Assembly (NCBI RefSeq): GCF_900636535.1
Contig: NZ_LR134289.1
Coordinates: 2,480,001 to 2,544,000, forward strand
DNA length: 64,000 bases
Reading direction: 5' to 3'
Source of the DNA: Chryseobacterium gleum
Lineage (GTDB): Bacteria > Bacteroidota > Bacteroidia > Flavobacteriales > Weeksellaceae
Part shown: positions 36,283 to 45,200 of the stretch, piece by piece
How the letters are laid out: each line of letters begins with the position of its first letter
Position numbering within the stretch: the first letter of the stretch is position 1
Translations under genes and position numbers: made by a program
Notes under the pieces: generated by a model
Seen by the model: only the letters and a program-made list of their open reading frames with translations
The model's database searches: none
What the model was told of the DNA's origin: nothing

Positions 36283-36825
36283 CTATTCGTCTTTCTTCGA
36301 AGGAATCAGAAAAACATCAATAAGACCTTCAGGAAGTTCCATTTTGATGGTTCTTTCTTCTCTGTCAACTTCAAGAATCCAGTCTTTGATCATAGGAATC
36401 ACCACTTCTTTTCCGTCCAGATTTGTAATGAAATACACCTGTGCCGTCTGATCGTTTACGGATCTGATCACTCCACAGTTATGATCATCCTGATCAAAAA
36501 TTTCAAATCCGATAATCTCGTGGTAATAGAATTGTTTTCCTGAAAGTTTAGGCAATGTGGAAAGAGGAAGGTAAACGCTTTTACCTAAAACCTGATCTAC
36601 CAGTGCTTCAGAAGAGTTTTTGAATGCAATATTCAGAGCATCAAGCTTGCTCCATGATGTTTTTTCAATAAAAAATGGAACCAATAATCCGTTGATTTCA
36701 ACGAATATTGATTCCAATTTATTGTAAAGCTCGGGTTGATCGGTATCCAGTTTAAGGATTACGTTACCCGCAAGTCCATGTCTGCGTGTGATTTTTCCTA
36801 AAAAATAGCAATCTTCTTTACGCAT
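36283..36825 (-). CDS. rimM: Ribosome maturation factor RimM
   Basis: A 180-aa factor for 16S rRNA processing and 30S assembly that binds protein S19. The N-terminal RimM barrel starts YFLGKITRRHGLAGNV, followed by a PRC-barrel-like C-terminal domain (KQFYYHEIIGFEIFD, VIPMIKDWILEVDREERTIKMELPEGLIDVF). It follows rpsP by 14 bases on the same strand, a conserved pair in bacteria. Confidence 0.95.
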   Translation of the reverse strand: MRKEDCYFLGKITRRHGLAGNVILKLDTDQPELYNKLESIFVEINGLLVPFFIEKTSWSKLDALNIAFKNSSEALVDQVLGKSVYLPLSTLPKLSGKQFYYHEIIGFEIFDQDDHNCGVIRSVNDQTAQVYFITNLDGKEVVIPMIKDWILEVDREERTIKMELPEGLIDVFLIPSKKDE

Positions 36826-36839
36826 AACAGGGTTTGTTC

Positions 36840-37403
36840 TTAAGCTTCAGTGTTTTCTTCAGTTTCAGCAGCAGGAGCTTCTCCTTCTGTAGCTTCAGCA
36901 ACTTCTTCAGCAGGTGCGTTTGCAGCTTCTTCAGCAGCTTTAGCATCAGCTTCAGCTTGTGCAGCAGCAGCGATTCTAGCTTCGTTTACTTTTACTTCAG
37001 CATCTAAAGCAGCTTTCTTAGCATCAGCTTTAGCTGTAGCTAAACCTTCTACTTTACCTTGTACTTTAGCATCTTTAGCTTCTACCCAAGCATTGAATCT
37101 TTTTTCAGCTTCAGCTTCGTCAAAAGCACCTTTAGCTACACCACCTTGTAAGTGTTTTTTGTAAAGAGCACCTTTGTAAGATAGAATAGCTCTAGCAGTA
37201 TCAGTAGGCTGAGCACCGTTGTTTAACCACTTTACAGCAGAATCAACGTTCAATTCGATAGTTGCTGGATTAGTAATTGGGTTGTAAGTTCCTAGTTTCT
37301 CGATGAATCTACCATCTCTTCTAGCTCTAGAATCTGCAACCACGATGTGGAAAAAAGGCTTTCCTTTTTTACCGTGTCTTTGTAATCTGATTTTTACTGA
37401 CAT
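36840..37403 (-). CDS. rpsP: 30S ribosomal protein bS16 with C-terminal extension
   Basis: The N-terminal 80 residues are the ribosomal protein (VKIRLQRHGKKGKPFFHIVVADSR, FIEKLGTYNP, WLNNGAQPTDTARAIL). The remaining 105 residues are a low-complexity Ala/Glu/Lys-rich tail (for example KAAEEAANAPAEEVAE), making the protein about twice the size of E. coli S16. Such tails are usual in Bacteroidota. First gene of the rpsP-rimM operon. Confidence 0.97.
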   Translation of the reverse strand: MSVKIRLQRHGKKGKPFFHIVVADSRARRDGRFIEKLGTYNPITNPATIELNVDSAVKWLNNGAQPTDTARAILSYKGALYKKHLQGGVAKGAFDEAEAEKRFNAWVEAKDAKVQGKVEGLATAKADAKKAALDAEVKVNEARIAAAAQAEADAKAAEEAANAPAEEVAEATEGEAPAAETEENTEA

Positions 37404-37523
37404 AATGTTTGAATTTTATGGGAACTCGTCCCAGTTAAATATTTAAGAGTGCAAAGATAGTAAAAAAGTTTGAAGTAAAAAGCTCCGGACAAAAAGTTTT
37501 AGAATTTCTGATTATTTTTTCTC

Positions 37524-37604
37524 AGGAGCCGGGAACCTGCTCTCGCTGCTCGCTTTTTTCTTTACAAGAAAAAGAGCTCAGACATGCCGCTCGATCAGGG
37601 CTAT
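37524..37604 (-). repeat. Structured GC-rich intergenic element after the nitroreductase gene
   Basis: On the minus strand the element begins AGCCCTGATCGAGCGGCATG just after the gene's stop. It continues with CTTTTTCTTG-TAAA-GAAAAAAG (a hairpin arm pair) and AGCGAGCAGCGAGAGCAGG, and ends near TTCCCGGCTC. It is GC-rich in an AT-rich spacer. From memory, similar strings follow genes in other Flavobacteriia; I could not search for copies. It may double as terminator. Confidence 0.5.
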
Positions 37605-37605
37605 T

Positions 37606-38118
37606 TTAAGACAAACTACCCAAATAGAAAAGTCCCAGACACTTCTGGTTTTCTTCGATAGTAAGAGAGTCTTTCAAGTGATCTACAATTTTGGGAGAGC
37701 TCCAGTAGCACCCGATATTGTTGGCGGTACAGGTAAGATACATGTTCTGAACAGCCATTGAGGTAGCTGCTATTTCTTCCCATTCAGGAACCATTCCGCT
37801 GAAATTAACAATAATGGAAACCACTACATCAGCTTTATTGATTTTGAAACCAATGTCATTGTATTTTTTTTCCAGGAAAAGCTGTTCAGGTTGGGTTGCT
37901 TTATAGATTGCCTGCATTTCTGCAGCCAGCTTAGCTTTTTCTTCGCCTTTGAATATTTTAAAACGCCATGGCTTGGTACGTTTATGGTTCGGAGCCAATG
38001 TTGCCGCGTGCAAAATTTCCTCTAAAACTTCCTGTGGAATTTCTTTGTCAGTATAATCTTTCGGGAAAATACTTCTCCTCTCCTCTATAATTTCTTTTAA
38101 AATGGTTGCTTTACTCAT
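37606..38118 (-). CDS. Nitroreductase family protein
   Basis: A 170-aa FMN-dependent oxidoreductase of the small nitroreductase type. The FMN-phosphate region EERRSIFPKDYTDKEIP and the APNHKRTKPWRF loop are visible near the N-terminus. The C-terminal ENQKCLGLFYLGSL matches the family end. Homologues reduce quinones, nitroaromatics or flavins; the physiological substrate is unknown. Monocistronic. Confidence 0.88.
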   Translation of the reverse strand: MSKATILKEIIEERRSIFPKDYTDKEIPQEVLEEILHAATLAPNHKRTKPWRFKIFKGEEKAKLAAEMQAIYKATQPEQLFLEKKYNDIGFKINKADVVVSIIVNFSGMVPEWEEIAATSMAVQNMYLTCTANNIGCYWSSPKIVDHLKDSLTIEENQKCLGLFYLGSLS

Positions 38119-38250
38119 ACCTGCAAATTTACAACATGGAATTCAATCTGCTGTATTTAAAACAACTATTATATTAAATGAGAATAAAAGATGAAGCCGT
38201 GCTTATCAGAATTATAGCTATCTGTTTACAAGGAAAATCCACCATTCACA

Positions 38251-38700
38251 TTACAGCACTTCTATAATCTTCTGATGGATTTTATTGAGGGTAAACTCAT
38301 CACCTGGTTTCATTCCTATCATCTTTTTAGCCATCGGGCTTTCCGGAGAAATGGCGTAGAATCTGTCGCCTTCAAAAAAGAACTCTCCCAATGATACGGA
38401 AATATAGAACCGGGCCTTATTGGTGATCACCAACGAACCAAGCTGAACTCTTTGGGTAGCTGTATTCAGTACTTTTGCCATATTTCTTTTAAGATCATTC
38501 AAAGCGCCCAGCTGTCGCTGCATCTGGTAGATCTCCTCCTGCATTTCTTCTCTCATACTGTCATATTTAGGAGTTTTTTTGATGTCACGGCTTGCTTCCA
38601 GGGTAAATTCGATAAAGTTTTTAAGCTTTTCTATTTTCTCTGCGATAGTCATTTTCACAAAGTCTCTGATATCACTTTTTTCAAATACAATCTTCTCCAT
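38251..38700 (-). CDS. GreA/GreB-family transcription elongation-like factor
   Basis: A 149-aa protein. The first 75 residues are a helical hairpin (IEFTLEASRDIKKTPKYDSMREEMQEEIYQMQRQLGAL region). The last 70 are a GreA/GreB C-terminal FKBP-like domain with the signature AISPESPMAKKMIGMKPGDEF. Its order matches Gre factors, which enter the RNA polymerase channel. Whether it has cleavage activity is unclear; the acidic tip residues of GreA are not obvious, so it may instead act like Rnk or another Gre-like regulator. Confidence 0.85.
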   Translation of the reverse strand: MEKIVFEKSDIRDFVKMTIAEKIEKLKNFIEFTLEASRDIKKTPKYDSMREEMQEEIYQMQRQLGALNDLKRNMAKVLNTATQRVQLGSLVITNKARFYISVSLGEFFFEGDRFYAISPESPMAKKMIGMKPGDEFTLNKIHQKIIEVL

Positions 38701-38808
38701 ACAATCGATTCTTTATATAAAGATAATATTTTTAAAATAATTTTCAATGACATGGCATAAAATAACTCTTCTTCTCAATCGAATCAGTAAAAAGATTTAT
38801 AATAAAAA

Positions 38809-38835
38809 AAAGCCCTGTAGATTTTACAAGGCTTT
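38809..38835 (-). terminator. Terminator of the SRPBCC gene
   Basis: AAAGCC-C-TGTA and TACA-A-GGCTTT pair with one mismatch. A T-run follows on the minus strand. It starts five bases beyond the stop at 38840. Confidence 0.7.
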
Positions 38836-38839
38836 CATT

Positions 38840-39370
38840 TTATTTTTCTGCAAGTTTTTTCAGATCTCCAAGTCCCTGGCTAAACATTTTGTCCATATTA
38901 CCATTCATCAGCGGTTTCATGATCTTCATCATAGGAGTCAGCTCATTATCAATCATCCATGTTACTTTGGTGCCATTTCCTTCAGGAACCATTACGAAAT
39001 TGGCCTTCATATCTCCTTCAAAAGGTTTTATAAAATGAAGTTTTGTAGCCATTTTCTGGTTGGGAACCAGCTCAGTGATAGCCTGCTCTCCTTCTCCTAC
39101 ATTTTTATCTCCTTTCCAATGATAGGAATCGCCTACTTTATCACCATTTCCTGAGTAGGTAATAACAATGTTTTTATCAGCTTTGGAAAAAGGATCCCAC
39201 TGATTGTATCCTTTTAATGTGCCTACATAAGGCCATACTTTATCCTGCGGAGCGTTGATAACAACAGATTTTTCATAGTGATAATCTTTACTGAAAGCAA
39301 GCACAGCAATTACAGCATATATAAGAACCAGCACGATGATGATACCAATAATTTTTAAGAGTGTTTTCAT
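38840..39370 (-). CDS. SRPBCC family protein with membrane anchor
   Basis: A 176-aa protein. An N-terminal membrane helix (LLKIIGIIIVLVLIYAVIAVLAF) is followed by a START/polyketide-cyclase-like domain (VVINAPQDKVWPYVGTLKGYNQWDPFS, GEGEQAITELVPNQKM). The fold binds hydrophobic ligands; the ligand is unknown. Anchoring suggests an envelope location. Monocistronic with its own terminator. Confidence 0.85.
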   Translation of the reverse strand: MKTLLKIIGIIIVLVLIYAVIAVLAFSKDYHYEKSVVINAPQDKVWPYVGTLKGYNQWDPFSKADKNIVITYSGNGDKVGDSYHWKGDKNVGEGEQAITELVPNQKMATKLHFIKPFEGDMKANFVMVPEGNGTKVTWMIDNELTPMMKIMKPLMNGNMDKMFSQGLGDLKKLAEK

Positions 39371-39579
39371 AGTCTATATATTTAAGGTTATATTATTTAA
39401 TGATGATTTTAATCTGTTCCCAAAATTAAATATTCCCACATCACTCCTTCTTTCCATATGACAAGATTAATTAAAGATAAGGTATTTTTGTCATAACTTG
39501 CCAGTAAGGCATTATTTTTGAGCATTTCAGCTGTGATTCCCGGCGAATCATTACATTTACTTATAATAAAAATCGAAAA

Positions 39580-41598
39580 ATGAATATTTTAACAGAAAAA
39601 TTTAACACTCCATACCATTCGGCACCGTTCAGTGACATTAAAAATGAAGATTATCTTCCTGCATTTAAAGAACTGATTCAAAAATCTGAAGCAGAAATTG
39701 ATGCTATTGTCAACAATCCTGAAGCACCCACTTTTGAAAATGTTATTGAAGCATTAGCTTATTCCGGGGAACAGCTGGATGTGGTTTCAAATATTTTTTT
39801 CAACTTAAATTCAGCGGAAACCAGTGACGAAATCCAACAGATCGCTCAGGAAGTTTCGCCGATCTTAACCGAATATTCTTCAAAAATATCTCAGAATGAA
39901 GCCCTTTTCAACAAAATCAAAAAGGTATACGATGAAAAGGAAAAATATAATCTCAATGAAGAGCAGGAAATGCTTTTGAATGAAACCTACAAAGGTTTTG
40001 TAAGAAGCGGAGCTTTACTGAATGAAGAAGACAAAGAAAAATTAAAGAAAATCAGCATGGATCTTTCTTTAAAGTCTTTACAGTTTGGGCAGAATGTACT
40101 GGCTTCAACGAATGCTTATTTTAAACATATCTCCCATAAAGAGGATCTTGCAGGAATTCCGGAAGCCATTATTGATCAATATGCTGAGGAAGCGAAGGAA
40201 AGAAATCTTGAAGGTTGGGTGGTAACTTTACAGTACCCGAGTTATATCCCGTTCATGACTTATGCAGAAAACCGTGAACTTAGAAAGGAACTGGCACTTG
40301 CGAATGGTAAAAAATCCTTCGATGGTGGAGAATTTGACAATCAGAATCTGATTAAAGAACTTCTTCATCTGAAACAGCAGAAAGCTGAGCTTTTAGGATA
40401 TGAAAACTATGCTGATTTCGTTCTGGAAGAAAGAATGGCAAAATCTCCGGTAAAAGTTTTTGATTTTTTAAATGAGCTTTTAACCAAAGCAAAGCCCTAT
40501 GCGGATAAAGAAATTGAAGAATTGAAATCTTTAGCCAAAGCCGACGGAATTGAGGAGATGCAAAGCTACGATCACGCCTATTATGCTGAAAAACTTCGTA
40601 AGGCAAAATTTGATCTTAATGATGAGGAACTGAAACCTTATTTCCCGTTAAACCAGGTACAGGATGCTGTATTCGGACTGGCAGGTAAATTATTCGGGCT
40701 TACTTTTGAAGAGAGAAATGATATCCCGAAATACCATGAAGATGTAAAAGTATATGAAGTAAAAGAAAACGGAACTTATAAATCCTTGTTATACGTTGAT
40801 TATTTCCCGAGAAAAGGGAAAAGAGCCGGTGCATGGATGACCAGCTATAAAAATCAGTATAAGCAAAACGGTGAAAACTCACGTCCGCACATCTCAATTG
40901 TCTGCAACTTTAGTAAACCGACAAAAGATACTCCTAGTTTACTGACCTTCCAGGAAGTGACTACTTTATTCCACGAATTCGGGCACGCACTTCACGGAAT
41001 GATGGCAGATACCCAATATCCTACCCTGTCAGGTACTTCAGTAAAATGGGATTTTGTGGAACTTCCGTCTCAGTTTCTTGAGAACTTCTGCTATGAGCCT
41101 GAGTTCCTGAAAACTTTTGCAAAACATTATAAAACAGGAGAAGTTCTTCCTGACGAAAAAATTGAAAAAATCGAGCAATCCAAAAACTTTATGGAGGGTT
41201 ATCAGACTTTAAGACAACTAGGTTTCGGACTTCTGGATATGAACTACCATACAAAAGTTAAAGAATTGGAAAATGAAAGTGTAAAAGAGTTTGAAGATAA
41301 ATACACAAAAGCAACAAGTCTTTATCCTTCCAATTCAGAAACAGCTATGAGTCCGAGTTTTTCACACATTTTCCAGGGAGGATATTCTGCAGGATATTAT
41401 TCCTATAAATGGGCGGAAGTTCTGGATGCCGATGCTTTCCAGTATTTTAAAGAAAATGGAATTTTCAATCCTGAGATTGCAGCGAAATATAAAGTCTTGC
41501 TTTCTTCAGGAGGAACCAAAGATCCGATGGAATTATATAAAGCCTTCAGAGGCAGTGAGCCAAAAGTGGAAAGTTTATTGAAAAGAGCGTTCGGATAG
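39580..41598 (+). CDS. M3 family metallopeptidase (oligopeptidase A/Dcp-like)
   Basis: A 672-aa zinc peptidase of the thimet oligopeptidase family. The active-site motif HEFGHALH is at about residues 465-472, and the downstream Glu ligand is in WDFVELPSQFLENF. No signal peptide is present, so it probably degrades short peptides in the cytoplasm. The length fits OpdA/Dcp-like enzymes. The following small gene starts 16 bases after its stop and may be co-transcribed. Confidence 0.95.
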   Translation: MNILTEKFNTPYHSAPFSDIKNEDYLPAFKELIQKSEAEIDAIVNNPEAPTFENVIEALAYSGEQLDVVSNIFFNLNSAETSDEIQQIAQEVSPILTEYSSKISQNEALFNKIKKVYDEKEKYNLNEEQEMLLNETYKGFVRSGALLNEEDKEKLKKISMDLSLKSLQFGQNVLASTNAYFKHISHKEDLAGIPEAIIDQYAEEAKERNLEGWVVTLQYPSYIPFMTYAENRELRKELALANGKKSFDGGEFDNQNLIKELLHLKQQKAELLGYENYADFVLEERMAKSPVKVFDFLNELLTKAKPYADKEIEELKSLAKADGIEEMQSYDHAYYAEKLRKAKFDLNDEELKPYFPLNQVQDAVFGLAGKLFGLTFEERNDIPKYHEDVKVYEVKENGTYKSLLYVDYFPRKGKRAGAWMTSYKNQYKQNGENSRPHISIVCNFSKPTKDTPSLLTFQEVTTLFHEFGHALHGMMADTQYPTLSGTSVKWDFVELPSQFLENFCYEPEFLKTFAKHYKTGEVLPDEKIEKIEQSKNFMEGYQTLRQLGFGLLDMNYHTKVKELENESVKEFEDKYTKATSLYPSNSETAMSPSFSHIFQGGYSAGYYSYKWAEVLDADAFQYFKENGIFNPEIAAKYKVLLSSGGTKDPMELYKAFRGSEPKVESLLKRAFG

Positions 41599-41614
41599 AA
41601 AATAAATTCAAATT

Positions 41615-42028
41615 ATGACAGAAAAAATCAATAAGCTGGAAGCCATTTTTAATGATGCTTTGAAAACGGCACTTACCGGTATTACTCCCGAAAAGATTGA
41701 TGAGATTCTTGATAACAGGGATTCGGCAGCATTTTCTGATGCATGGATGAAAGCCTATCACACTGTTGAAGAGAAGGTTGCTAATGAGGAGGTTGAAGAC
41801 AGAATCAGTGATATCAGAAAGGAAATTTTTGTATCTGTCTTCAAAACTACAGGTTCCTCTGACCTTCCGGCTTATATTTCTGATGATTTTGGTTTAATAT
41901 GCTCATACTCTGTCCATCAGATTGAAAACAATTGGGTAACCAATTTGCTTTTCACTTATCTTCATCATCAGATCCCACAGGGTGAGCTGATGAAAACGGA
42001 TAAAACATTGGAAGAACTGATTCAGTAA
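41615..42028 (+). CDS. Hypothetical protein
   Basis: A 137-aa soluble, mostly helical and acidic protein (EAIFNDALKTALTGITPEKIDEIL, KAYHTVEEKVANEEVEDRISDIRKEIF). No family is recognised. It starts 16 bases after the M3 peptidase and ends just before a strong terminator, which makes it the second gene of that unit. Confidence 0.7.
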   Translation: MTEKINKLEAIFNDALKTALTGITPEKIDEILDNRDSAAFSDAWMKAYHTVEEKVANEEVEDRISDIRKEIFVSVFKTTGSSDLPAYISDDFGLICSYSVHQIENNWVTNLLFTYLHHQIPQGELMKTDKTLEELIQ

Positions 42029-42047
42029 ATCAAAAATAATAAAGTAC

Positions 42048-42073
42048 AAAAGAACAGCAATCGCTGTTCTTTT
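42048..42073 (+). terminator. Terminator of the M3 peptidase unit
   Basis: AAAAGAACAGC (42048-42058) and GCTGTTCTTTT (42063-42073) form an 11-bp stem with an AATC loop and a T-run after it. Confidence 0.92.
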
Positions 42074-42172
42074 TTTGTTGACAATGATGCTATCAGATGG
42101 AAATTTGTAAATTAGTTGCTTTGTATAATATCTTAACAAGACACAACAAATAGCTATTTGTAATTTTAAATA

Positions 42173-42556
42173 ATGAGCAGTATAACACTAAGATTAGAAA
42201 ACGTAAAAAAACTTCAGGCTAAAAGATGGGAAAATGAAGATCAATGGGATGCTTTGAACGATCTGCTGGTCAGAGAGCTGGAAGAAATTCTTCTTATTGA
42301 GCCTGAAAATACTTCAGCTTTAATCAATATGGGTGCTGTTTATTCTGATATGGGTGAGAATGAAAAAGCTCTGGAGTACTTAAAGACGGCATTAAGTCTG
42401 GGTTCTCAAGACAAAAACCTGTTTATCAACCTTTCCATTGTGCTTGTTTATATGGGAAAACATCAGGAAGAGTATCTGGAATACCTTGAAGAAGCCGAGG
42501 ATAAAACGGAAGATCCTCTTACTTTTAAAGCCTATTTTGATCCTCAATCGCGTTAA
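42173..42556 (+). CDS. Small TPR protein
   Basis: A 127-aa soluble protein with two tetratricopeptide-type helix pairs (NTSALINMGAVYSDMGENEKALEYLKTALSLG, LFINLSIVLVYMGKHQEEYLEYLEEA regions). No catalytic domain is present, so a protein-protein interaction role is likely. It is followed 26 bases later by the small membrane gene, possibly as an operon. Confidence 0.8.
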   Translation: MSSITLRLENVKKLQAKRWENEDQWDALNDLLVRELEEILLIEPENTSALINMGAVYSDMGENEKALEYLKTALSLGSQDKNLFINLSIVLVYMGKHQEEYLEYLEEAEDKTEDPLTFKAYFDPQSR

Positions 42557-42582
42557 AAATCAGTTTAATTAAAACTCAAATC

Positions 42583-42783
42583 ATGTTACTGGCTATCTTA
42601 CTTCCCTTCTTATCCTTTATTGTCCGTGGAAAAATTTTCACTGGGATTATTTGTCTGATTTTACAGATCACCCTGATCGGCTGGCTCCCCGCTGCCATTT
42701 GGGCTGCACTTTCTTTACAAAATGAAAGAGCAGATAAACGGAATGAAAAATTAATTAAAGCCATGAAGCAAAACAAGAAATAA
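42583..42783 (+). CDS. Small membrane protein, YqaE/Pmp3-like
   Basis: A 66-aa protein with two predicted membrane helices (LLAILLPFLSFIV and IICLILQITLIGWLPAAIWAAL) and a basic C-terminal tail. The first-helix LLAILLPFLSF wording and the GWLPAAIWA turn match the YqaE/Pmp3 stress-protein family. Function in bacteria is poorly known. Confidence 0.75.
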   Translation: MLLAILLPFLSFIVRGKIFTGIICLILQITLIGWLPAAIWAALSLQNERADKRNEKLIKAMKQNKK

Positions 42784-42877
42784 GCTATCTAAAGGCGATC
42801 AAACAACTGATTGTAAAACACTTAAATAATTCATCTGATCTTTTTTAACTACTGATTAGTAATTTTTTCAAAAAAAA

Positions 42878-42922
42878 TTTGCGAAACCGAAAAGTTGCGC
42901 ATATATTTGCAACCATATGGTT
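42878..42922 (+). promoter_or_regulatory. Promoter and palindromic operator of the ArsR-AHSA1 operon
   Basis: A -33 TTTG (42878-42881) is followed 20 bases later by the -7 element TATATTTG (42902-42909). Directly behind lies the perfect 12-bp palindrome AACCATATGGTT (42911-42922), which covers the predicted transcription start. This is the expected position for an autorepressing ArsR-type operator. Confidence 0.7.
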
Positions 42923-42942
42923 TCATTTAAAAATCATTGTTT

Positions 42943-43263
42943 ATGAGAAGAGATATTTTTCAGGCTATAGCTGATCCCACACGCCGGGCCATCATTGCGC
43001 TGATCGCAGTACAGGCCATGACACCGAATGCCATAGCAGAGCATTTTGACACCACAAGACAGGCTGTTTCAAAACACCTGAAAATCCTGACGGAGTGCGA
43101 ACTGGTAACTCAAAATCACCAGGGAAGAGAAATTTATTACGTGTTGGAAATTGATAAAATGAAAGAAATAGATCATTGGCTGGAACAGTTCAGAAGGATT
43201 TGGGAAAGCCGCTTCGAACAGCTTGACACTTTACTGGCCACATTGAAAAGCCAGCAGAAATAA
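42943..43263 (+). CDS. ArsR-family transcriptional repressor
   Basis: A 106-aa winged-helix regulator. ATG 42943 (MRRDIFQAIADPTRRAII) is chosen over an upstream TTG. It has the standard ArsR layout IADPTRRAII, HFDTTRQAVSKHLKIL (recognition helix) and the wing QNHQGREIYYV. No metal-binding cysteines are seen, which fits the SdpR-like, AHSA1-linked subgroup. First gene of a three-gene operon with two AHSA1-domain proteins. Confidence 0.92.
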   Translation: MRRDIFQAIADPTRRAIIALIAVQAMTPNAIAEHFDTTRQAVSKHLKILTECELVTQNHQGREIYYVLEIDKMKEIDHWLEQFRRIWESRFEQLDTLLATLKSQQK

Positions 43264-43307
43264 AATTTGACAACATAAAATCAAAAACAAACTATAAAAA
43301 TACTATC

Positions 43308-43811
43308 ATGAAACATCATCTTCAGTTCGATTTTCTTGCAGACAAAGAAAAGAACACTCTCACTATCAGACGTGAATTTATGGCCAACAGACAAATGGTC
43401 TGGGACTGTTATACAAAAAGTGAACTTCTTGACCGTTGGTTTGCCCCGAAACCACTGACCACCAAAACAAAATCAATGGATTTCCGTGAAGGAGGACATT
43501 GGCATTATGCCATGGTGGAGCCTAACGGAACAGAATATTGGGGCTGGGTAAGCTACCATAAGATCAACCCAATAGATTCATATACTTCAAGCGATTCATT
43601 CTGCAATGAAAAAGGAGAGATCAACACCAGTCTCCCACAGGCAGAATGGACAGTAACTTTCACAGATAAAAATGAAAATACTCTTGTAGAAACCATTGTA
43701 AGCTATGAATCTTTAACTGATCTGGAAACCATTATCGAAATGGGCATGGAGCAGGGAATGATTGCAACGCTTGAAAAACTTGATGAATTACTATTAACAT
43801 TAAATCAATAA
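43308..43811 (+). CDS. SRPBCC/AHSA1-domain protein
   Basis: A 167-aa activator-of-Hsp90-ATPase-like domain protein. The motif TIRREFMANRQMVWDCYTKSELLDRWFAP is the typical start of the fold. The family binds hydrophobic ligands; the role is unknown. Second gene of the ArsR operon, 44 bases after the repressor and followed two bases later by a paralogue. Confidence 0.9.
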   Translation: MKHHLQFDFLADKEKNTLTIRREFMANRQMVWDCYTKSELLDRWFAPKPLTTKTKSMDFREGGHWHYAMVEPNGTEYWGWVSYHKINPIDSYTSSDSFCNEKGEINTSLPQAEWTVTFTDKNENTLVETIVSYESLTDLETIIEMGMEQGMIATLEKLDELLLTLNQ

Positions 43812-43813
43812 AC

Positions 43814-44227
43814 ATGAGCAACAAAATCACAGTTTCTGCAACCATCAATGCAGATGCACAAAAAGTATGGGATTACTATACCAATCCGGAGCATATCACA
43901 CGGTGGAATTTCGCAGATCCTTCATGGCAGTGCCCTTTCGCTTCCAATGATATGAAAGTCGGAGGAAAATATGCAGCCAGAATGGAAGCGAAAGACGGAA
44001 GTTTCGGTTTCGATTTTGAAGCTGTTTATAATGAAATAAATGAAGGTAAAAACTTTACATATACTATGCCTGACGGAAGAGAGGTTCATGTCGATTTTAA
44101 AGAAAATAACGGACAAACTCATCTGAATGTAGCTTTCGATCCCGAAAACCAAAATCCGGAAGAAATGCAGAAAGGAGGCTGGCAGGCAATTCTTGATAAT
44201 TTCAAAAAGTATACGGAAACGAACTAA
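43814..44227 (+). CDS. SRPBCC/AHSA1-domain protein, second copy
   Basis: A 137-aa relative of the preceding gene with the same fold (VSATINADAQKVWDYYTNPEHITRWNF, ITRWNFADPSWQCP) and an MPDGREVHVDF hairpin. It starts two bases after the first AHSA1 gene and so should be co-translated. Sequence identity between the two is modest, so this is an old duplication. Confidence 0.9.
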   Translation: MSNKITVSATINADAQKVWDYYTNPEHITRWNFADPSWQCPFASNDMKVGGKYAARMEAKDGSFGFDFEAVYNEINEGKNFTYTMPDGREVHVDFKENNGQTHLNVAFDPENQNPEEMQKGGWQAILDNFKKYTETN

Positions 44228-44385
44228 AAAGTTCCAGATCGGAAAACAAGGATATAAAGCTGGATGCGGGACATTCAGCTTTTGCTTTTCAGTCAGAGCC
44301 TCTCAGAATTCCGATATAATTGTTGTAAATTTACATAGCTCTTATTTTCGGTAAGAAATGTTGTAATGATAAATTCTCTGCTATT

Positions 44386-45117
44386 ATGAAAGAAAATAAA
44401 TACGACAACCCGTCATTTTTTGACCAGTATGAAAAGATGCTCCGCTCTCAAATCGGACTGGAAGGAGCCGGAGAATGGCATACTTTAAAAAATATGCTTC
44501 CTGATTTTCATGGGAAGAATGTGCTCGACCTTGGATGCGGTTTCGGTTGGCATTGCCGTTATGCTATGGAAAACGGAGCAAAATCCGTCATTGGAATTGA
44601 TCTTTCGGAAAGAATGTTATCCAAAGCTAAAGAAATCAACAATCTGGAAGGGATTCAATATGAAAGAAAAGCCCTTGAAGATGTTGACTACCCTGCTGAA
44701 AAATTTGATGTGATACTCAGCTCACTTACTTTGCATTATGTAGAATCATTCGATAGTATGGTCCATAATATTTACCAATGGCTTACTCCCGGCGGGTCAT
44801 TTGTTTTCTCAGTAGAACACCCTGTTTTCACAGCTGAAGGCGGCCAGGACTGGATATATGATAAAAACGGAGAAAAAATCAGCTGGCCTGTGGACCGCTA
44901 TTTTCTGGAGGGAAAAAGAAACACTACTTTTCTGGGAGAAAATGTTATCAAATACCACCGCACTTTAACGTCATATTTAAATACTTTATTAAAACATGGC
45001 TTCACCATCAAAGAAGTCACAGAACCTGAACCCAGCCAAGAGATGATAAAAGAAATTCCGGAAATGAAGGAAGAACTCCGCAGGCCTATGATGCTATTGA
45101 TCTCTGTTGAAAAATAA
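44386..45117 (+). CDS. Class I SAM-dependent methyltransferase
   Basis: A 243-aa methyltransferase. Motif I is VLDLGCGFGWHCRYA (SAM binding), followed by IGIDLSERML (motif II acidic residue) and FDVILSSLTLHYV (motif IV region). The C-terminal part contains the WxVDRYFLEG stretch seen in small-molecule methyltransferases of the UbiE/Bud23-like set. The substrate is unknown. Monocistronic. Confidence 0.88.
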   Translation: MKENKYDNPSFFDQYEKMLRSQIGLEGAGEWHTLKNMLPDFHGKNVLDLGCGFGWHCRYAMENGAKSVIGIDLSERMLSKAKEINNLEGIQYERKALEDVDYPAEKFDVILSSLTLHYVESFDSMVHNIYQWLTPGGSFVFSVEHPVFTAEGGQDWIYDKNGEKISWPVDRYFLEGKRNTTFLGENVIKYHRTLTSYLNTLLKHGFTIKEVTEPEPSQEMIKEIPEMKEELRRPMMLLISVEK

Positions 45118-45170
45118 TTTGGAAAGAGTGTAAGGAAATATCCTTAAAAAAAATATCAGCGATTAAAATG

Positions 45171-45185
45171 TATATTTGCAAATAT
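45171..45185 (+). promoter_or_regulatory. -7 element inside a 14-bp palindrome
   Basis: TATATTTG (45171-45178) is a perfect -7 element 22 bases before the next gene. It is embedded in the perfect palindrome ATATTTGCAAATAT (45172-45185). The palindrome may be an operator or a chance product of the AT-rich promoter. Confidence 0.5.
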
Positions 45186-45200
45186 CACAAATAACAGATT

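Noticed and set aside
36850..37164. Ala/Ser-rich 104-codon frame opposite rpsP
   Set aside because: Mirror of the Ala/Glu-rich tail of ribosomal protein S16; low complexity only.
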